Shown here: positions 51,523 to 59,510 of the stretch, piece by piece | Position numbering within the stretch: the first letter of the stretch is position 1 | How the letters are laid out: each line of letters begins with the position of its first letter | Assembly: GCF_009720365.1 (NCBI RefSeq) | Contig: NZ_ML769312.1 | Coordinates: forward strand, 558,001 to 622,000 | DNA: 64,000 nucleotides | Reading direction: 5' to 3' | Source of the DNA: Catellatospora paridis | GTDB lineage: Bacteria > Actinomycetota > Actinomycetes > Mycobacteriales > Micromonosporaceae | Translations under genes and position numbers: made by a program | The notes under the pieces: model-generated | What the model saw: only the letters and a program-made list of their open reading frames with translations | What the model was told of the DNA's origin: nothing | Databases searched by the model: none

Positions 51523-53622
51523 TCACGTCGTCGCGGCCTGTTTCACCCGCCGCCTCGCGCCCGTGCCGAGTTCGGGACGGCCCCGGCCCTGGCGGTCGGT
51601 GTGCAGCAGGCCGCGGCCGAACGCGTCGACCCGGCCCCAGCGGCCCGGGATGCCCAGCAGTTCGATCTGGCCGATGCCCATGGGCAGCGCCGCGTCGACG
51701 ACCAGGCTGTCCTCCAGCGGCTGCAGCCCCAGCATGGTCCGCAGCAGCAGCAGGGGAGCCCCCGTCGACCAGGCCTGCGGGCTGCACGCCGTCGGGTACT
51801 GCACCGGATACTTGGTCTCCTCGCGCGGGTAGCCGCCGAACGCCTCCGGCAGCCGGCCGTCGAAGTACTCGGCCGCGTCGAGGATGCCGGCCGCGATCTG
51901 CGCCGCCTCCTTCTTGAAGCCGTACCGGCGCAGGCCCCAGGCGATGAACGAGCAGTCGAACGGCCACACCGTGCCGACGTGGTAGCCGATCGGGTTGTAC
52001 CGCTTCTCGCCCAGTGCCAGGGTGCGCACGCCCCATCCGGAGAACAGTCGTGGTCCGAGCAGGTGGCGGGCCACGGCGCGGGCCCGCGACTGCGGGACGA
52101 TGCCGCTCCACAGCAGGTGCCCGATGTTGGAGGTCAGCACGTCGACCTGCTTGCCCTCGGCGTCCAGGGCGAGCGCGTAGTACTCGCCGTCGGCGACCCA
52201 GTAGTCGCGGTTGAACCGGCGCTTGAGGTCGGCGGCCTGCTTCTCCAGCTTGTTCGCGTAGTCGGGGTCTTTCCACACCAGGCGGGCCAGGCGTGCCCCA
52301 CGCATCCGCGCGTCGTAGGCGTAGCCCTGCAGCTCGCAGGTGGCGCGCGGGAACCCGGGCAGGCTGCCGTCACGGTAGGAGATGGAGTCCCAGGAGTCCT
52401 TCCAGCACTGGTTCTCCAGCCCCGACTTCTCGTTGCGGCGCTGGTACCAGACGTAGCCGTTACCGAGCAGGTCGGCGTACTCGTCGACCCAGCGCAGCGC
52501 GGCGCGGGCCTCCAGTTCCAGGTCGCGCACCAGGGCCTTGTCCCCGGTCCACCGCTCGTACTCGTCGAGCAGCACCACGAACAGGGCGGTGGCGTCGGCG
52601 TTGCCGTAGTACGGGCTGTGCGGCTGCTCCTGGAACGCCGCCGACTCGCCGTAGCGCATCTCGTGCAGGATCCGGCCCGGGTCCTCGTCGCGGAAGTCGT
52701 CGAACCGGGTGCCCTGGCGGGCCGCCAGCTCCCGCAGCGTGGTGGCGGCGAGCTCAGGCGCGAACGGCAGGGCCTGCAGGCTGGTGAAGATGCTGTCGCG
52801 GCCGAACATGGTCATGAACCAGGGCAGGCCCGCCGCGGGCAGGCTGCGCCCGCCCGAGGTCAGCGGGGAGAAGCGCAGCGCCGCCAGGTCGATCAGGCTG
52901 CGCCGGTAGGTCTGCCGCAGCGGTCCCCACTCGCACTCCAGCTTCGGCGCGCTCTCCAGCCAGCGGTCCAGGTCTTCGCCCATGTCCTCGGCGGCCTTGG
53001 GACCGCCGAGGCGGGTGCGCTTGCCGTCGCGGCCGATCAGGATCGGCGTAACGCGCAGCTCGCATGTCCAGTGCTTCTGGGGTTCGACCCGGATCTTGTA
53101 GGTGAGGCCGTTCTTGTCCATCTTCGCGCGCGGTTCCGAGGTGATCTCCGTGGCGCGGTGGAAGGTGTCGCGCCGGTAGCCGTAGACCAGCCGGTCGCGC
53201 TCGACGCTGTGGTACAGCTCGCCCTTCTTGCCCTCGTCGTTCTTGACGTCGAACAGGTCGGAGAAGTCGCTGCCCGCCTCCATGTGGACGGTCAGCTCGA
53301 CGGCCTTCTCGCCGTGGTTGAGCACCGCCAGCCGCTCCCGGAAGCCCTCGGTGACGGTGCGCTGGCGCATCACGGACAGCTGCGCGTCGATGTAGACGGT
53401 GCCGCCGCCGGGGGCGAGGAAGAACCTGGTCTCGAAGTACTGCAGGTCGTCGACGGACAGGGTGCCCAGGCGCTGGCCGTCGACGGTCAGCACCCAGGTC
53501 GACAGGAACCGGGTGTCCCAGGCGAACAGCCCGGACGGGTCGGTGCGGGACGCCTCGATGTCGCCCCGCTCGTCGCTGACGACGAACGTGTTGCCGTTGA
53601 GGATGCGCACCTGCTCAGCCAC
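51523..53622 (-). CDS. Amylo-alpha-1,6-glucosidase / glycogen debranching-type enzyme
   Basis: A 699-residue enzyme. The N-terminal beta-sandwich (GDIEASRTDPSGLFAWDTRFLSTWVLTVDG) is the GDE_N domain, and the C-terminal alpha/alpha toroid of clan GH-G type carries FMTMFGRDSIFTSLQALPF, WKDSWDSISYRDGS, CELQGYAYDARM and HVGTVWPFDCSFIAWGL. The acidic residues in these motifs are the likely catalytic pair. It would hydrolyse alpha-1,6 branch stubs in glycogen or related glucans in the cytoplasm. The GTG at 53622 overlaps the SCP2 gene by 8 bases. Confidence 0.9.
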   Translation of the reverse strand: MAEQVRILNGNTFVVSDERGDIEASRTDPSGLFAWDTRFLSTWVLTVDGQRLGTLSVDDLQYFETRFFLAPGGGTVYIDAQLSVMRQRTVTEGFRERLAVLNHGEKAVELTVHMEAGSDFSDLFDVKNDEGKKGELYHSVERDRLVYGYRRDTFHRATEITSEPRAKMDKNGLTYKIRVEPQKHWTCELRVTPILIGRDGKRTRLGGPKAAEDMGEDLDRWLESAPKLECEWGPLRQTYRRSLIDLAALRFSPLTSGGRSLPAAGLPWFMTMFGRDSIFTSLQALPFAPELAATTLRELAARQGTRFDDFRDEDPGRILHEMRYGESAAFQEQPHSPYYGNADATALFVVLLDEYERWTGDKALVRDLELEARAALRWVDEYADLLGNGYVWYQRRNEKSGLENQCWKDSWDSISYRDGSLPGFPRATCELQGYAYDARMRGARLARLVWKDPDYANKLEKQAADLKRRFNRDYWVADGEYYALALDAEGKQVDVLTSNIGHLLWSGIVPQSRARAVARHLLGPRLFSGWGVRTLALGEKRYNPIGYHVGTVWPFDCSFIAWGLRRYGFKKEAAQIAAGILDAAEYFDGRLPEAFGGYPREETKYPVQYPTACSPQAWSTGAPLLLLRTMLGLQPLEDSLVVDAALPMGIGQIELLGIPGRWGRVDAFGRGLLHTDRQGRGRPELGTGARRRVKQAATT

Positions 53623-53977
53623 GGCCGACCGCCGAAGGATGGGTGCTGCGCAGCGGGCCGCTGAAGACGCGCTGGAACAGCAGCAGCAGCTCCGGGTCGC
53701 CGTCGGCTTCGAGCGCGCCGCGCAGCAGCGCCGCGAACGCGTTGTCCTTGCCGGTGACGATGTTCTCGAACACGTCGGTATCGGTCTGGATCGAGCAGTC
53801 GGCCTTCTGGCTGCGCCGCGACACGGCGAACGTGCCGTGGTCGATCGTGACGAACCAGCGCTGGACCTCGCCTTTCGCGCCGATGTCGAACCGGATGCTG
53901 CCTGAGCTGCGCCGTAGTAACGGTTCCTCGCCGCGCTGGGCGAGATCGGCGAAGAACTGGTCGGTCGCCGTGGGCAT
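53615..53977 (-). CDS. SCP2 sterol-binding-fold protein
   Basis: A 120-residue SCP2-fold protein (SIRFDIGAKGEVQRWFVTIDHGTFAVSRR, then CSIQTDTDVFENIVTGKDNAFAALLRGAL, and LLLLFQRVF). The fold has a hydrophobic tunnel for a lipid-like ligand. I chose the ATG at 53977 because GAGGAG lies 9 bases upstream; the ATG at 53986 has it directly adjacent. It is coupled to the debranching enzyme gene, which is an unexpected partner for a lipid-binding fold. Confidence 0.85.
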   Translation of the reverse strand: MPTATDQFFADLAQRGEEPLLRRSSGSIRFDIGAKGEVQRWFVTIDHGTFAVSRRSQKADCSIQTDTDVFENIVTGKDNAFAALLRGALEADGDPELLLLFQRVFSGPLRSTHPSAVGRG

Positions 53978-54115
53978 GTGCACCATCTCCTCGGGAGGGG
54001 CGGTTCCGCGCGCGGCGGAAAGCGAAGGCCGCCAGGTCTCGTCAGGTCGTGGTGGACCGCGCAGACCGGGCGGTATGTGTTCTGAGCGTATCCGTGACGC
54101 ACCTTTCAGGAGGAT

Positions 54116-54412
54116 TTATCGCATATTCGGCTTCGGTCGGACCGTGGCGTCCACGGGCGGCCTGCGGTTGCGCTGGGTCCACGTGTATGCCAGGGCGGCG
54201 AGCGCCGCGCCCCAGCCCTTCTTGAACAGCCGCCGGGCGCCGGGGGAGGAGATCCACACCGTGTAGCGGTAGGCGATGCCGAAGGCGAGGAACACGCCGG
54301 CGATGGCGTACGGGGCCAGCGCGGAGTCGAAGTTGTGCAGGCCCCTGCTGCCCAGGTAGATCGCTGCGCAGAGCACCAGGGCGGTGACGGTGCCGACGAG
54401 CACGGGCCTCAT
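54116..54412 (-). CDS. Small membrane protein, hypothetical
   Basis: A 98-residue protein with two predicted helices (about residues 5-22 and 35-50) and a basic C-terminal third (RRLFKKGWGAALAALAYTWTQRNRRPP). The ATG opens the hydrophobic start RPVLVGTVTALVLCAAIYLG. There is no clear ribosome site, so the transcript may be leaderless. The family is not recognised. Confidence 0.65.
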   Translation of the reverse strand: MRPVLVGTVTALVLCAAIYLGSRGLHNFDSALAPYAIAGVFLAFGIAYRYTVWISSPGARRLFKKGWGAALAALAYTWTQRNRRPPVDATVRPKPNMR

Positions 54413-54686
54413 GCAGCCGATGCTATGTAATCGGCATATCCACCGTATGAGGTTTATCGGACTTACCATCACAGATACCCGGCATGAGCTCACGCTCGGT
54501 GATCACACCTGGTGCGGTGTCCGTCGAGCAGAGTCGATCGACGGTGCACCCCGGTGCGGCGGCATGTGCACCTCTGTATAGCGAGAGCTGTGTTAAGGCA
54601 CCGTTAACCGCGGCCGGATTCTTGTCACACGGCAGATCCCGTGCAGGACACGGAGATCCGGCCGTCCCGCCGGTAGCGTACGGACA

Positions 54687-55658
54687 GTGACGACTCAGCT
54701 GGCGAAGGCGGCCTCCCGCACCCGTACGCCCGGCCCCGGCCGGCACCGCCCTCGGTGGTACGCCGCGCTGGTCGTCATGGCCGCGCTCCTGCTGGCGGCG
54801 GTGCTGGCCGGGCACCGCCTGGTGCCCAACGTCTACAGCGCCGGCAGCCTGCTGGACTCGGTCGCGCCCCTGTTCGGCCTCGCCGTGCCCGTGCTGGTGC
54901 TCGCCGCGCTGGCGGCCCGCTCGCGGGCGGCGCTGCTCACCGTCGCGCTGCCGGCGGCCGTCTGGGCCGCGCAGTTCGGCGGCGCGCTGCTGCCGCCCCA
55001 GGGCGGGCCGGCCGAGCTGCGGGTCGTCTCGCAGAACCTCTACGCGGACAACCCCGACCCGGCGGCCACCGTCGAGGCGCTCGCCGCCGACGGGCCCGAC
55101 CTCATCGCGATACAGGAGGCCACCGAGGGCGTCGCCGAGACGGCCGCGGAGCGGCTGCGCGAGTCCTACCCGTACCGCGCGGTCAAGGGCACGGTCGGCC
55201 TGCTGAGCAAGCACCCGATCGCGCAGGTGAGCAGCCTCGACAGCCGCACGAGCTGGATCCGCGGGCTGCGGGCGGTGGTCGAGACGCCGCAGGGCGACGT
55301 CGCGGTGTACGTGGCGCACCTGCGCTCGGCGCGCATCAACGAGACCGCGAGCCGCGACCGCAACATCCAGGCGCTGGCCGACGCCGTACGCGGCGACGAC
55401 GCGAGCCGGGTGCTGGTCCTCGGTGACCTGAACACCTCCGCCGAGGACCGGGCCTTCGCCCCGCTGTCCGCGCTGCTGCGCGACGCCCAGGCCGACGCCG
55501 GCTGGGGGTTCGGCCTCACCTGGCCGTCCGCGCTGCCCGTGCTGCGCCCCGACCAGGTCCTCTACCGCGGCCTCACCGCCACCGACGCGGGTGTGCTGCG
55601 CACCCCCGGGACCGATCACCGCGCGGTGACGTCGTCGTTCGCCTTCCCGACCGGCTGA
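54687..55658 (+). CDS. Membrane-anchored endonuclease/exonuclease/phosphatase-fold protein (VanJ-like)
   Basis: A 323-residue protein. Two or three N-terminal helices (about 25-100) are followed by an EEP domain: VVSQNLYADNPD (metal-site Asn), LIAIQEATEG (catalytic Glu), VLVLGDLNTS (Asp/Asn) and TPGTDHRAVTSSF (Asp-His). In VanJ this layout dephosphorylates undecaprenyl phosphates outside the membrane, giving teicoplanin resistance; here the substrate is inferred. The GTG start is at 54687. It converges on the isoamylase gene with an extreme G/C spacer. Confidence 0.88.
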   Translation: MTTQLAKAASRTRTPGPGRHRPRWYAALVVMAALLLAAVLAGHRLVPNVYSAGSLLDSVAPLFGLAVPVLVLAALAARSRAALLTVALPAAVWAAQFGGALLPPQGGPAELRVVSQNLYADNPDPAATVEALAADGPDLIAIQEATEGVAETAAERLRESYPYRAVKGTVGLLSKHPIAQVSSLDSRTSWIRGLRAVVETPQGDVAVYVAHLRSARINETASRDRNIQALADAVRGDDASRVLVLGDLNTSAEDRAFAPLSALLRDAQADAGWGFGLTWPSALPVLRPDQVLYRGLTATDAGVLRTPGTDHRAVTSSFAFPTG

Positions 55659-55790
55659 CCCGGGCCGGGGCCCCCCCGGCGGGCGGGGCCGGCCGCCCGG
55701 GGGCGGGGCGGGGGGGCGCCGTCGTGGGCCGCCCCCCCCCCGGGGCCCCGGGGGCGGGCCCCCCGGGGGGGGGGGGCCCCGCCCGCCGGG
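55659..55790. repeat. Almost pure G/C spacer with 16-bp terminal inverted repeat
   Basis: These 132 bases contain almost no A or T (one A and two Ts). They are built of G and C runs up to about 12 bases. Arms CCCGGCGGGCGGGGCC (55675-55690) and GGCCCCGCCCGCCGGG (55775-55790) are perfectly complementary. The region separates two converging genes and may be a bidirectional terminator. The homopolymer runs also make assembly error possible. Confidence 0.7.
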
Positions 55791-58091
55791 TCACTTCGCG
55801 ATGAGCAGCAGCACGGCGTGGCCGCGCAGCGTGTACGCGGTCCCGGCCCCGCCGATGACGGCCTCGGCACCCGGCGCGGCGACCTGGCTCGCCCCCTCGG
55901 CCCACGGGGACGTGTCGGTGACCCGGTACCACTGCTTTCCGGCGGGCGCGGCGGGCAGCGTGAACACCACGTCGCCGGACCAGCCGTTGTAGGCGGTGTA
56001 CAGCGCGCTCGCGCTGTCGCCGAACTCCGTGCCGTCGATGCGCCACGCGAGGGCGTGGTTGTTCGCGTTGGCCCAGTACGCCCCGTCCGGCGCGACGCCG
56101 GCCGGGGTGAACCACTCCAGTTGCCCCATGCCGTTGGCGTTGCCGTCAGTGGAGGTGTAGAAGTTCACCGGCCGCAGCGCCGGGTGCGCCTTGCGGAAGG
56201 CCAGCATGCGCTGCGTGTACGTCTTGAAGTTGGTCTCGTCCGTGGTCAAGGACCAGTCCAGCCAGTTCGCCGACGAGTCGACGTTGTACGGGTTGTTGTT
56301 GCAGTTGATCGACCGCAGCGTCTCGTCGCCACCGGTCATCATCGGCGTGCCACCCGACAGCATCAGGAACGCGAACGCGTTGCGGGCCGCCTTGCGCTGG
56401 TCGGCCGCGACCCCGCCCTGGTCCCACGAGATGTTGTCGTCGCTGCCGCCGTCGGACGGCCCGAACGGCCAGGCCTGCCCGTTGTTCTTGGCGTTGCACG
56501 AGTACAGGTCCTTCTGCGTGAACCCGTCGTGGGCCACCATGAAGTTGACCGAGTGCCACGGTCTGCGGCCGTCGTCGCCGTACAGGTCCGACGAGCCGGC
56601 GAACCGGGTGGCCAGGTCGCTCGGGGTGACCGCGTCGACGCCCAGCTTGTTCTGGTCGCGGCGCAGGGTGTCCCGGTAGATGCCGTTCCACTCCGACCAG
56701 GCCGCCGGGAAGTTGCCCACCTGGTAGGTGCCCGTGCCGATGGCCCACGGCTCGGCGATCCAGTCCACCCCCGCGCCGCCGCCCGCCGGGCGGGCCGGCA
56801 TCTCGGCGGTCAGCCGGTTGAGCGCGGTGTTCGCGTCGGCGCGGCTGTAGCTGAAGCAGCCGTGCTGGCAGGTGTTGCCCAGCACCGACGCCAGGTCGAA
56901 CCGGTAGCCGTCGACGCCGAGGGTGTTCTTCCAGTACGCGATCGAGTCCACGATCAGGTTCTGCGCCGTCGTGTTGCGGGTGTTGTAGTTGTGCCCCAGC
57001 CCCGTGTTGTCCATCGACCCCTGCATGTCGGAGGTCAGCGAGTAGTAGGTCGGGTTGTCCAGCCCGCGCCAGGAGAAGATGTTGTACGTGTTCTTGTCGC
57101 TGATCGCGCCGCCCTCGGCGGTGTGGTTGTAGACGACGTCGACGAGGACCTTGATGCCGGCGTCGTGGAACGCCTTCACCATGGCCTTGAACTCCTTCGT
57201 CGGCCCGCCTGGTGTCTTGTCGGCGGCGTAGCGCCGGTCGGGGGCGAAGTAGTTCTCGGTCATGTAGCCCCAGTAGTTGTCGCCCGTGGTGCTGCTCGGG
57301 TTGACGTCGTTGGCGTCGTTCTGGGTCTCCTGCAGCGGCAGGAACTCCACCGCCGTGATCCCGAGCGAGGCCAGGTACGCCGCCTTCTGCCCGGCCGCCT
57401 TGTAGGTGCCCCGGTCGGCGGCCGCGATCGAGGTGTCGGCCTTGGTCAGGCCGCGCAGGTGCACCTCGTACACGATGTCGTCCTTGAAGGCCCGGGTCGG
57501 CTTCGTGCCGATGCTGGTGCTGTCGGCGGCCAGCACGATGCCCTTGGGGGCGATCGTGCCGGTGTCCACGGCCCGCTTGGCCGGGCCTGACGAGTAGTCG
57601 CTCGCCACACCGTCGGGCATCGCGGTGTCGTGGCTCATCTCCCGGGCGTACGGATCCAGCAGCAGCTTGTTCGGGTTGAACCGGTTGCCTGCGGCGTCCA
57701 CGTCGGCCACGAACCCGGCCGTCGACCCCTTCGTCCAGCTCGCGCTGTAGGGCCAGTTCGGACCCCAGGCGCGGTAGCCGTAGTAGACGGTGCCGGTCAC
57801 GCCCGCGGCCTGCAGCGTCGCCACGCTCACGGTGGTCGCCCAGACGTCCCCGGTGCCCTTGGTGAGCAGGTAGGACGCCTTCTCCTGGGCGCCGCTGGCG
57901 GCGGAGTAGACGTAGACCGCGATGCGGGTGGCCCGGGACGAGTACACCCGGAAGTTCACGTTGCTGCCGGAGTAGCGGCCGCCCAGGGTCAGGGTGTCGA
58001 TCCCGGCCTGGGCGGGCGCGGTGGGGGAGACGAGGGACAACCCGGCTGCCACCAGCGCGGCGGCGAGCACGGACCTCCAGAGGCGACGCAT
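55791..58091 (-). CDS. Secreted isoamylase/glycogen-debranching (GlgX-like) GH13 enzyme
   Basis: A 766-residue exported enzyme. The signal peptide (1 to about 29, ending AQA) is followed by an N-terminal CBM48-like beta domain (NFRVYSSRATRIAVYVYS). The GH13 barrel has VDVVYNHT, the nucleophile in GYRFDLA (Asp399), the acid/base in WIAEPWA (Glu447) and the third acid in VAHDGF (Asp522), then a C-terminal beta domain. It cleaves alpha-1,6 branches in starch or glycogen outside the cell. The CTTGCA/TGCAAG pair upstream suggests maltose-type control. Confidence 0.93.
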   Translation of the reverse strand: MRRLWRSVLAAALVAAGLSLVSPTAPAQAGIDTLTLGGRYSGSNVNFRVYSSRATRIAVYVYSAASGAQEKASYLLTKGTGDVWATTVSVATLQAAGVTGTVYYGYRAWGPNWPYSASWTKGSTAGFVADVDAAGNRFNPNKLLLDPYAREMSHDTAMPDGVASDYSSGPAKRAVDTGTIAPKGIVLAADSTSIGTKPTRAFKDDIVYEVHLRGLTKADTSIAAADRGTYKAAGQKAAYLASLGITAVEFLPLQETQNDANDVNPSSTTGDNYWGYMTENYFAPDRRYAADKTPGGPTKEFKAMVKAFHDAGIKVLVDVVYNHTAEGGAISDKNTYNIFSWRGLDNPTYYSLTSDMQGSMDNTGLGHNYNTRNTTAQNLIVDSIAYWKNTLGVDGYRFDLASVLGNTCQHGCFSYSRADANTALNRLTAEMPARPAGGGAGVDWIAEPWAIGTGTYQVGNFPAAWSEWNGIYRDTLRRDQNKLGVDAVTPSDLATRFAGSSDLYGDDGRRPWHSVNFMVAHDGFTQKDLYSCNAKNNGQAWPFGPSDGGSDDNISWDQGGVAADQRKAARNAFAFLMLSGGTPMMTGGDETLRSINCNNNPYNVDSSANWLDWSLTTDETNFKTYTQRMLAFRKAHPALRPVNFYTSTDGNANGMGQLEWFTPAGVAPDGAYWANANNHALAWRIDGTEFGDSASALYTAYNGWSGDVVFTLPAAPAGKQWYRVTDTSPWAEGASQVAAPGAEAVIGGAGTAYTLRGHAVLLLIAK

Positions 58092-58145
58092 GGTCTTCCT
58101 TCCCGGAACGGGGGTGGTGGCCGGGGGGAGCGGCGACTGAAAATT

Positions 58146-58176
58146 CTTGCAAAGTGTGACCTAGGTTACGTGCAAG
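58146..58176. promoter_or_regulatory. CTTGCA/TGCAAG inverted repeat upstream of the isoamylase
   Basis: Half-sites CTTGCA (58146-58151) and TGCAAG (58171-58176) flank a central near-palindrome, TGACCTAGGTTA. Related CTTGCA elements are bound by MalR/Reg1-type LacI repressors in front of Streptomyces amylase and maltose genes, so maltose-responsive control is plausible here. Confidence 0.5.
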
Positions 58177-58258
58177 TTTCAGGCGCGTAAAGATGCGCCA
58201 ACTGCCCCCAACGCGAGCGGCGGGCCGCCGGGCGAGCAAGGATGGAGAGGTGGACGAA

Positions 58259-58909
58259 ATGACGTCCGGAGACAACGGAACAGCGGCCGAGGTCGTCATC
58301 CCCGTGAACGGAGCCGCACTCTCGGCCCACCTGGCCATACCCCCGCAGGCCGCCGGCATCGTCGTGTTCGTCCACGGCAGCGGCAGCAGCCGGCACAGCC
58401 CCCGCAACCAGTACGTCGCCCGGTTCCTGCGCGACGCGGGCCTCGGCACGCTGCTGTTCGACCTGCTCAACGAGGCCGAGGAGAACGACCGGGGCAACGT
58501 GTTCGACATCGCGCTGCTCGCCGGTCGGCTCACCGAGGTGCTGGCCTGGCTGCGCACCCGGCCCGCCGCGCAAGGTCTACAGGTCGGCCTGTTCGGAGCC
58601 AGCACCGGCGCGGCCGCCGCGCTGTGGGCCGCCTCGAACGGCAACGCCGACGTCGCCGCCGTGGTCTCCCGCGGCGGCCGCCCCGATCTGGCCGGCGGTC
58701 ACCTCGCCGAGGTGCGCGCCCCGACGCTGCTCATCGTCGGCGGCCTCGACCGCACCGTGCTGGAGCTCAACGAGCAGGCCGCGGCGCAGCTGACCTGCGA
58801 GCACGCCGTCGAGATCGTCCCCGGCGCGACCCACCTGTTCCAGGAGCCCGGCACCCTCCAGCAGGCCGCCGTCCTGGCCCGCGACTGGCTGGTCAGCCAC
58901 CTGCGCTGA
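58259..58909 (+). CDS. Dienelactone-hydrolase-like alpha/beta hydrolase
   Basis: A 216-residue hydrolase. It has the start GIVVFVHGSGSSRHSPRNQYVARFL, the nucleophile elbow GLFGASTGAAAAL (GxSxG) and LLIVGGLDRTV with the acid Asp, then PGATHLFQEPG with the base His. The family often accompanies phosphoribosyltransferase and USP genes in actinobacterial stress regions; the substrate is unknown. I chose the ATG at 58259, preceded by GGAGAGG; GTG at 58250 is an alternative. It converges with the MarR gene. Confidence 0.87.
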   Translation: MTSGDNGTAAEVVIPVNGAALSAHLAIPPQAAGIVVFVHGSGSSRHSPRNQYVARFLRDAGLGTLLFDLLNEAEENDRGNVFDIALLAGRLTEVLAWLRTRPAAQGLQVGLFGASTGAAAALWAASNGNADVAAVVSRGGRPDLAGGHLAEVRAPTLLIVGGLDRTVLELNEQAAAQLTCEHAVEIVPGATHLFQEPGTLQQAAVLARDWLVSHLR

Positions 58910-58917
58910 CGCCGACG

Positions 58918-59424
58918 TCAGATCGTCCGATGGCGACCGGTGCGGGGTTTGGCCGAGCGGGGCGGCGCGGCGCGCATGTGTTCGCGGACGCGGCCCAGGA
59001 CGCTACCGAGGGCGGCGAGGTCGCGCTGGTGCAGTGAGTCGAACAGCAGCCGCCGGACGACGTCGATGTGGCCGGGCAGCACTTGCGCCACGAGGCCGCG
59101 ACCGGTGTCGGTGAGGGAGACGATGACGCTGCGCTCGTCGTCGGGTGCGGGTGTGCGGGTGATCAGGTCGCGCTTCTCCAGCAGTCCGGCCTGGTAGGTC
59201 AGGCCGCTGCGGCTGTAGACGACGCCGTCGGCGAGGTCGGTCATGCGCAGCTTGCCGTCGGGGGCGTCGGTGAGGCGGGCGAGGATCTGGAACTGCACGT
59301 AGCTGAGGTCGCCGTCGGCGCGCAGGTGCTCGTCGACGGCGTGCTGCAGCAGGGTGCTGACCTCCATGAGGGCGAAGTACGCGCCGAGCTGTTCGGCGTC
59401 CAGGGGCGCTGTCTCGTGGCTCAC
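58918..59424 (-). CDS. MarR-family regulator
   Basis: A 168-residue winged-helix regulator (YVQFQILARLTDAPDGKLRMTDLADGVVYSRSGLTYQAGLLEKRDLITRTPAPDDERSVIVSLTDTGRGL; the DDERS wing loop is typical). Starts are 86 bases apart from the divergent quinone oxidoreductase gene, with two palindromic sites between. It is probably an autorepressor that senses an electrophile or quinone-like ligand. Confidence 0.92.
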   Translation of the reverse strand: MSHETAPLDAEQLGAYFALMEVSTLLQHAVDEHLRADGDLSYVQFQILARLTDAPDGKLRMTDLADGVVYSRSGLTYQAGLLEKRDLITRTPAPDDERSVIVSLTDTGRGLVAQVLPGHIDVVRRLLFDSLHQRDLAALGSVLGRVREHMRAAPPRSAKPRTGRHRTI

Positions 59425-59437
59425 ACCGTCATCGTAC

Positions 59438-59490
59438 TTGCTTCGAATTTGAAACGAGTTATAGTCGAGATGTGCTTCAAGTTCGAAGCA
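59438..59490. promoter_or_regulatory. Divergent promoter with two MarR-type palindromes
   Basis: Site 1 (59438-59455) and site 2, TGCTTCAAGTTCGAAGCA (59473-59490), share the TGCTTC/GAAxC pattern; site 2 is nearly perfect. TTGCTT (59438-59443) and TATAGT (59460-59465) with a 16-base spacer form a plausible promoter for the oxidoreductase, so the two sites cover its -35 and its start region. Confidence 0.75.
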
Positions 59491-59510
59491 AAAATGAAGG
59501 AGTGAGAGTC

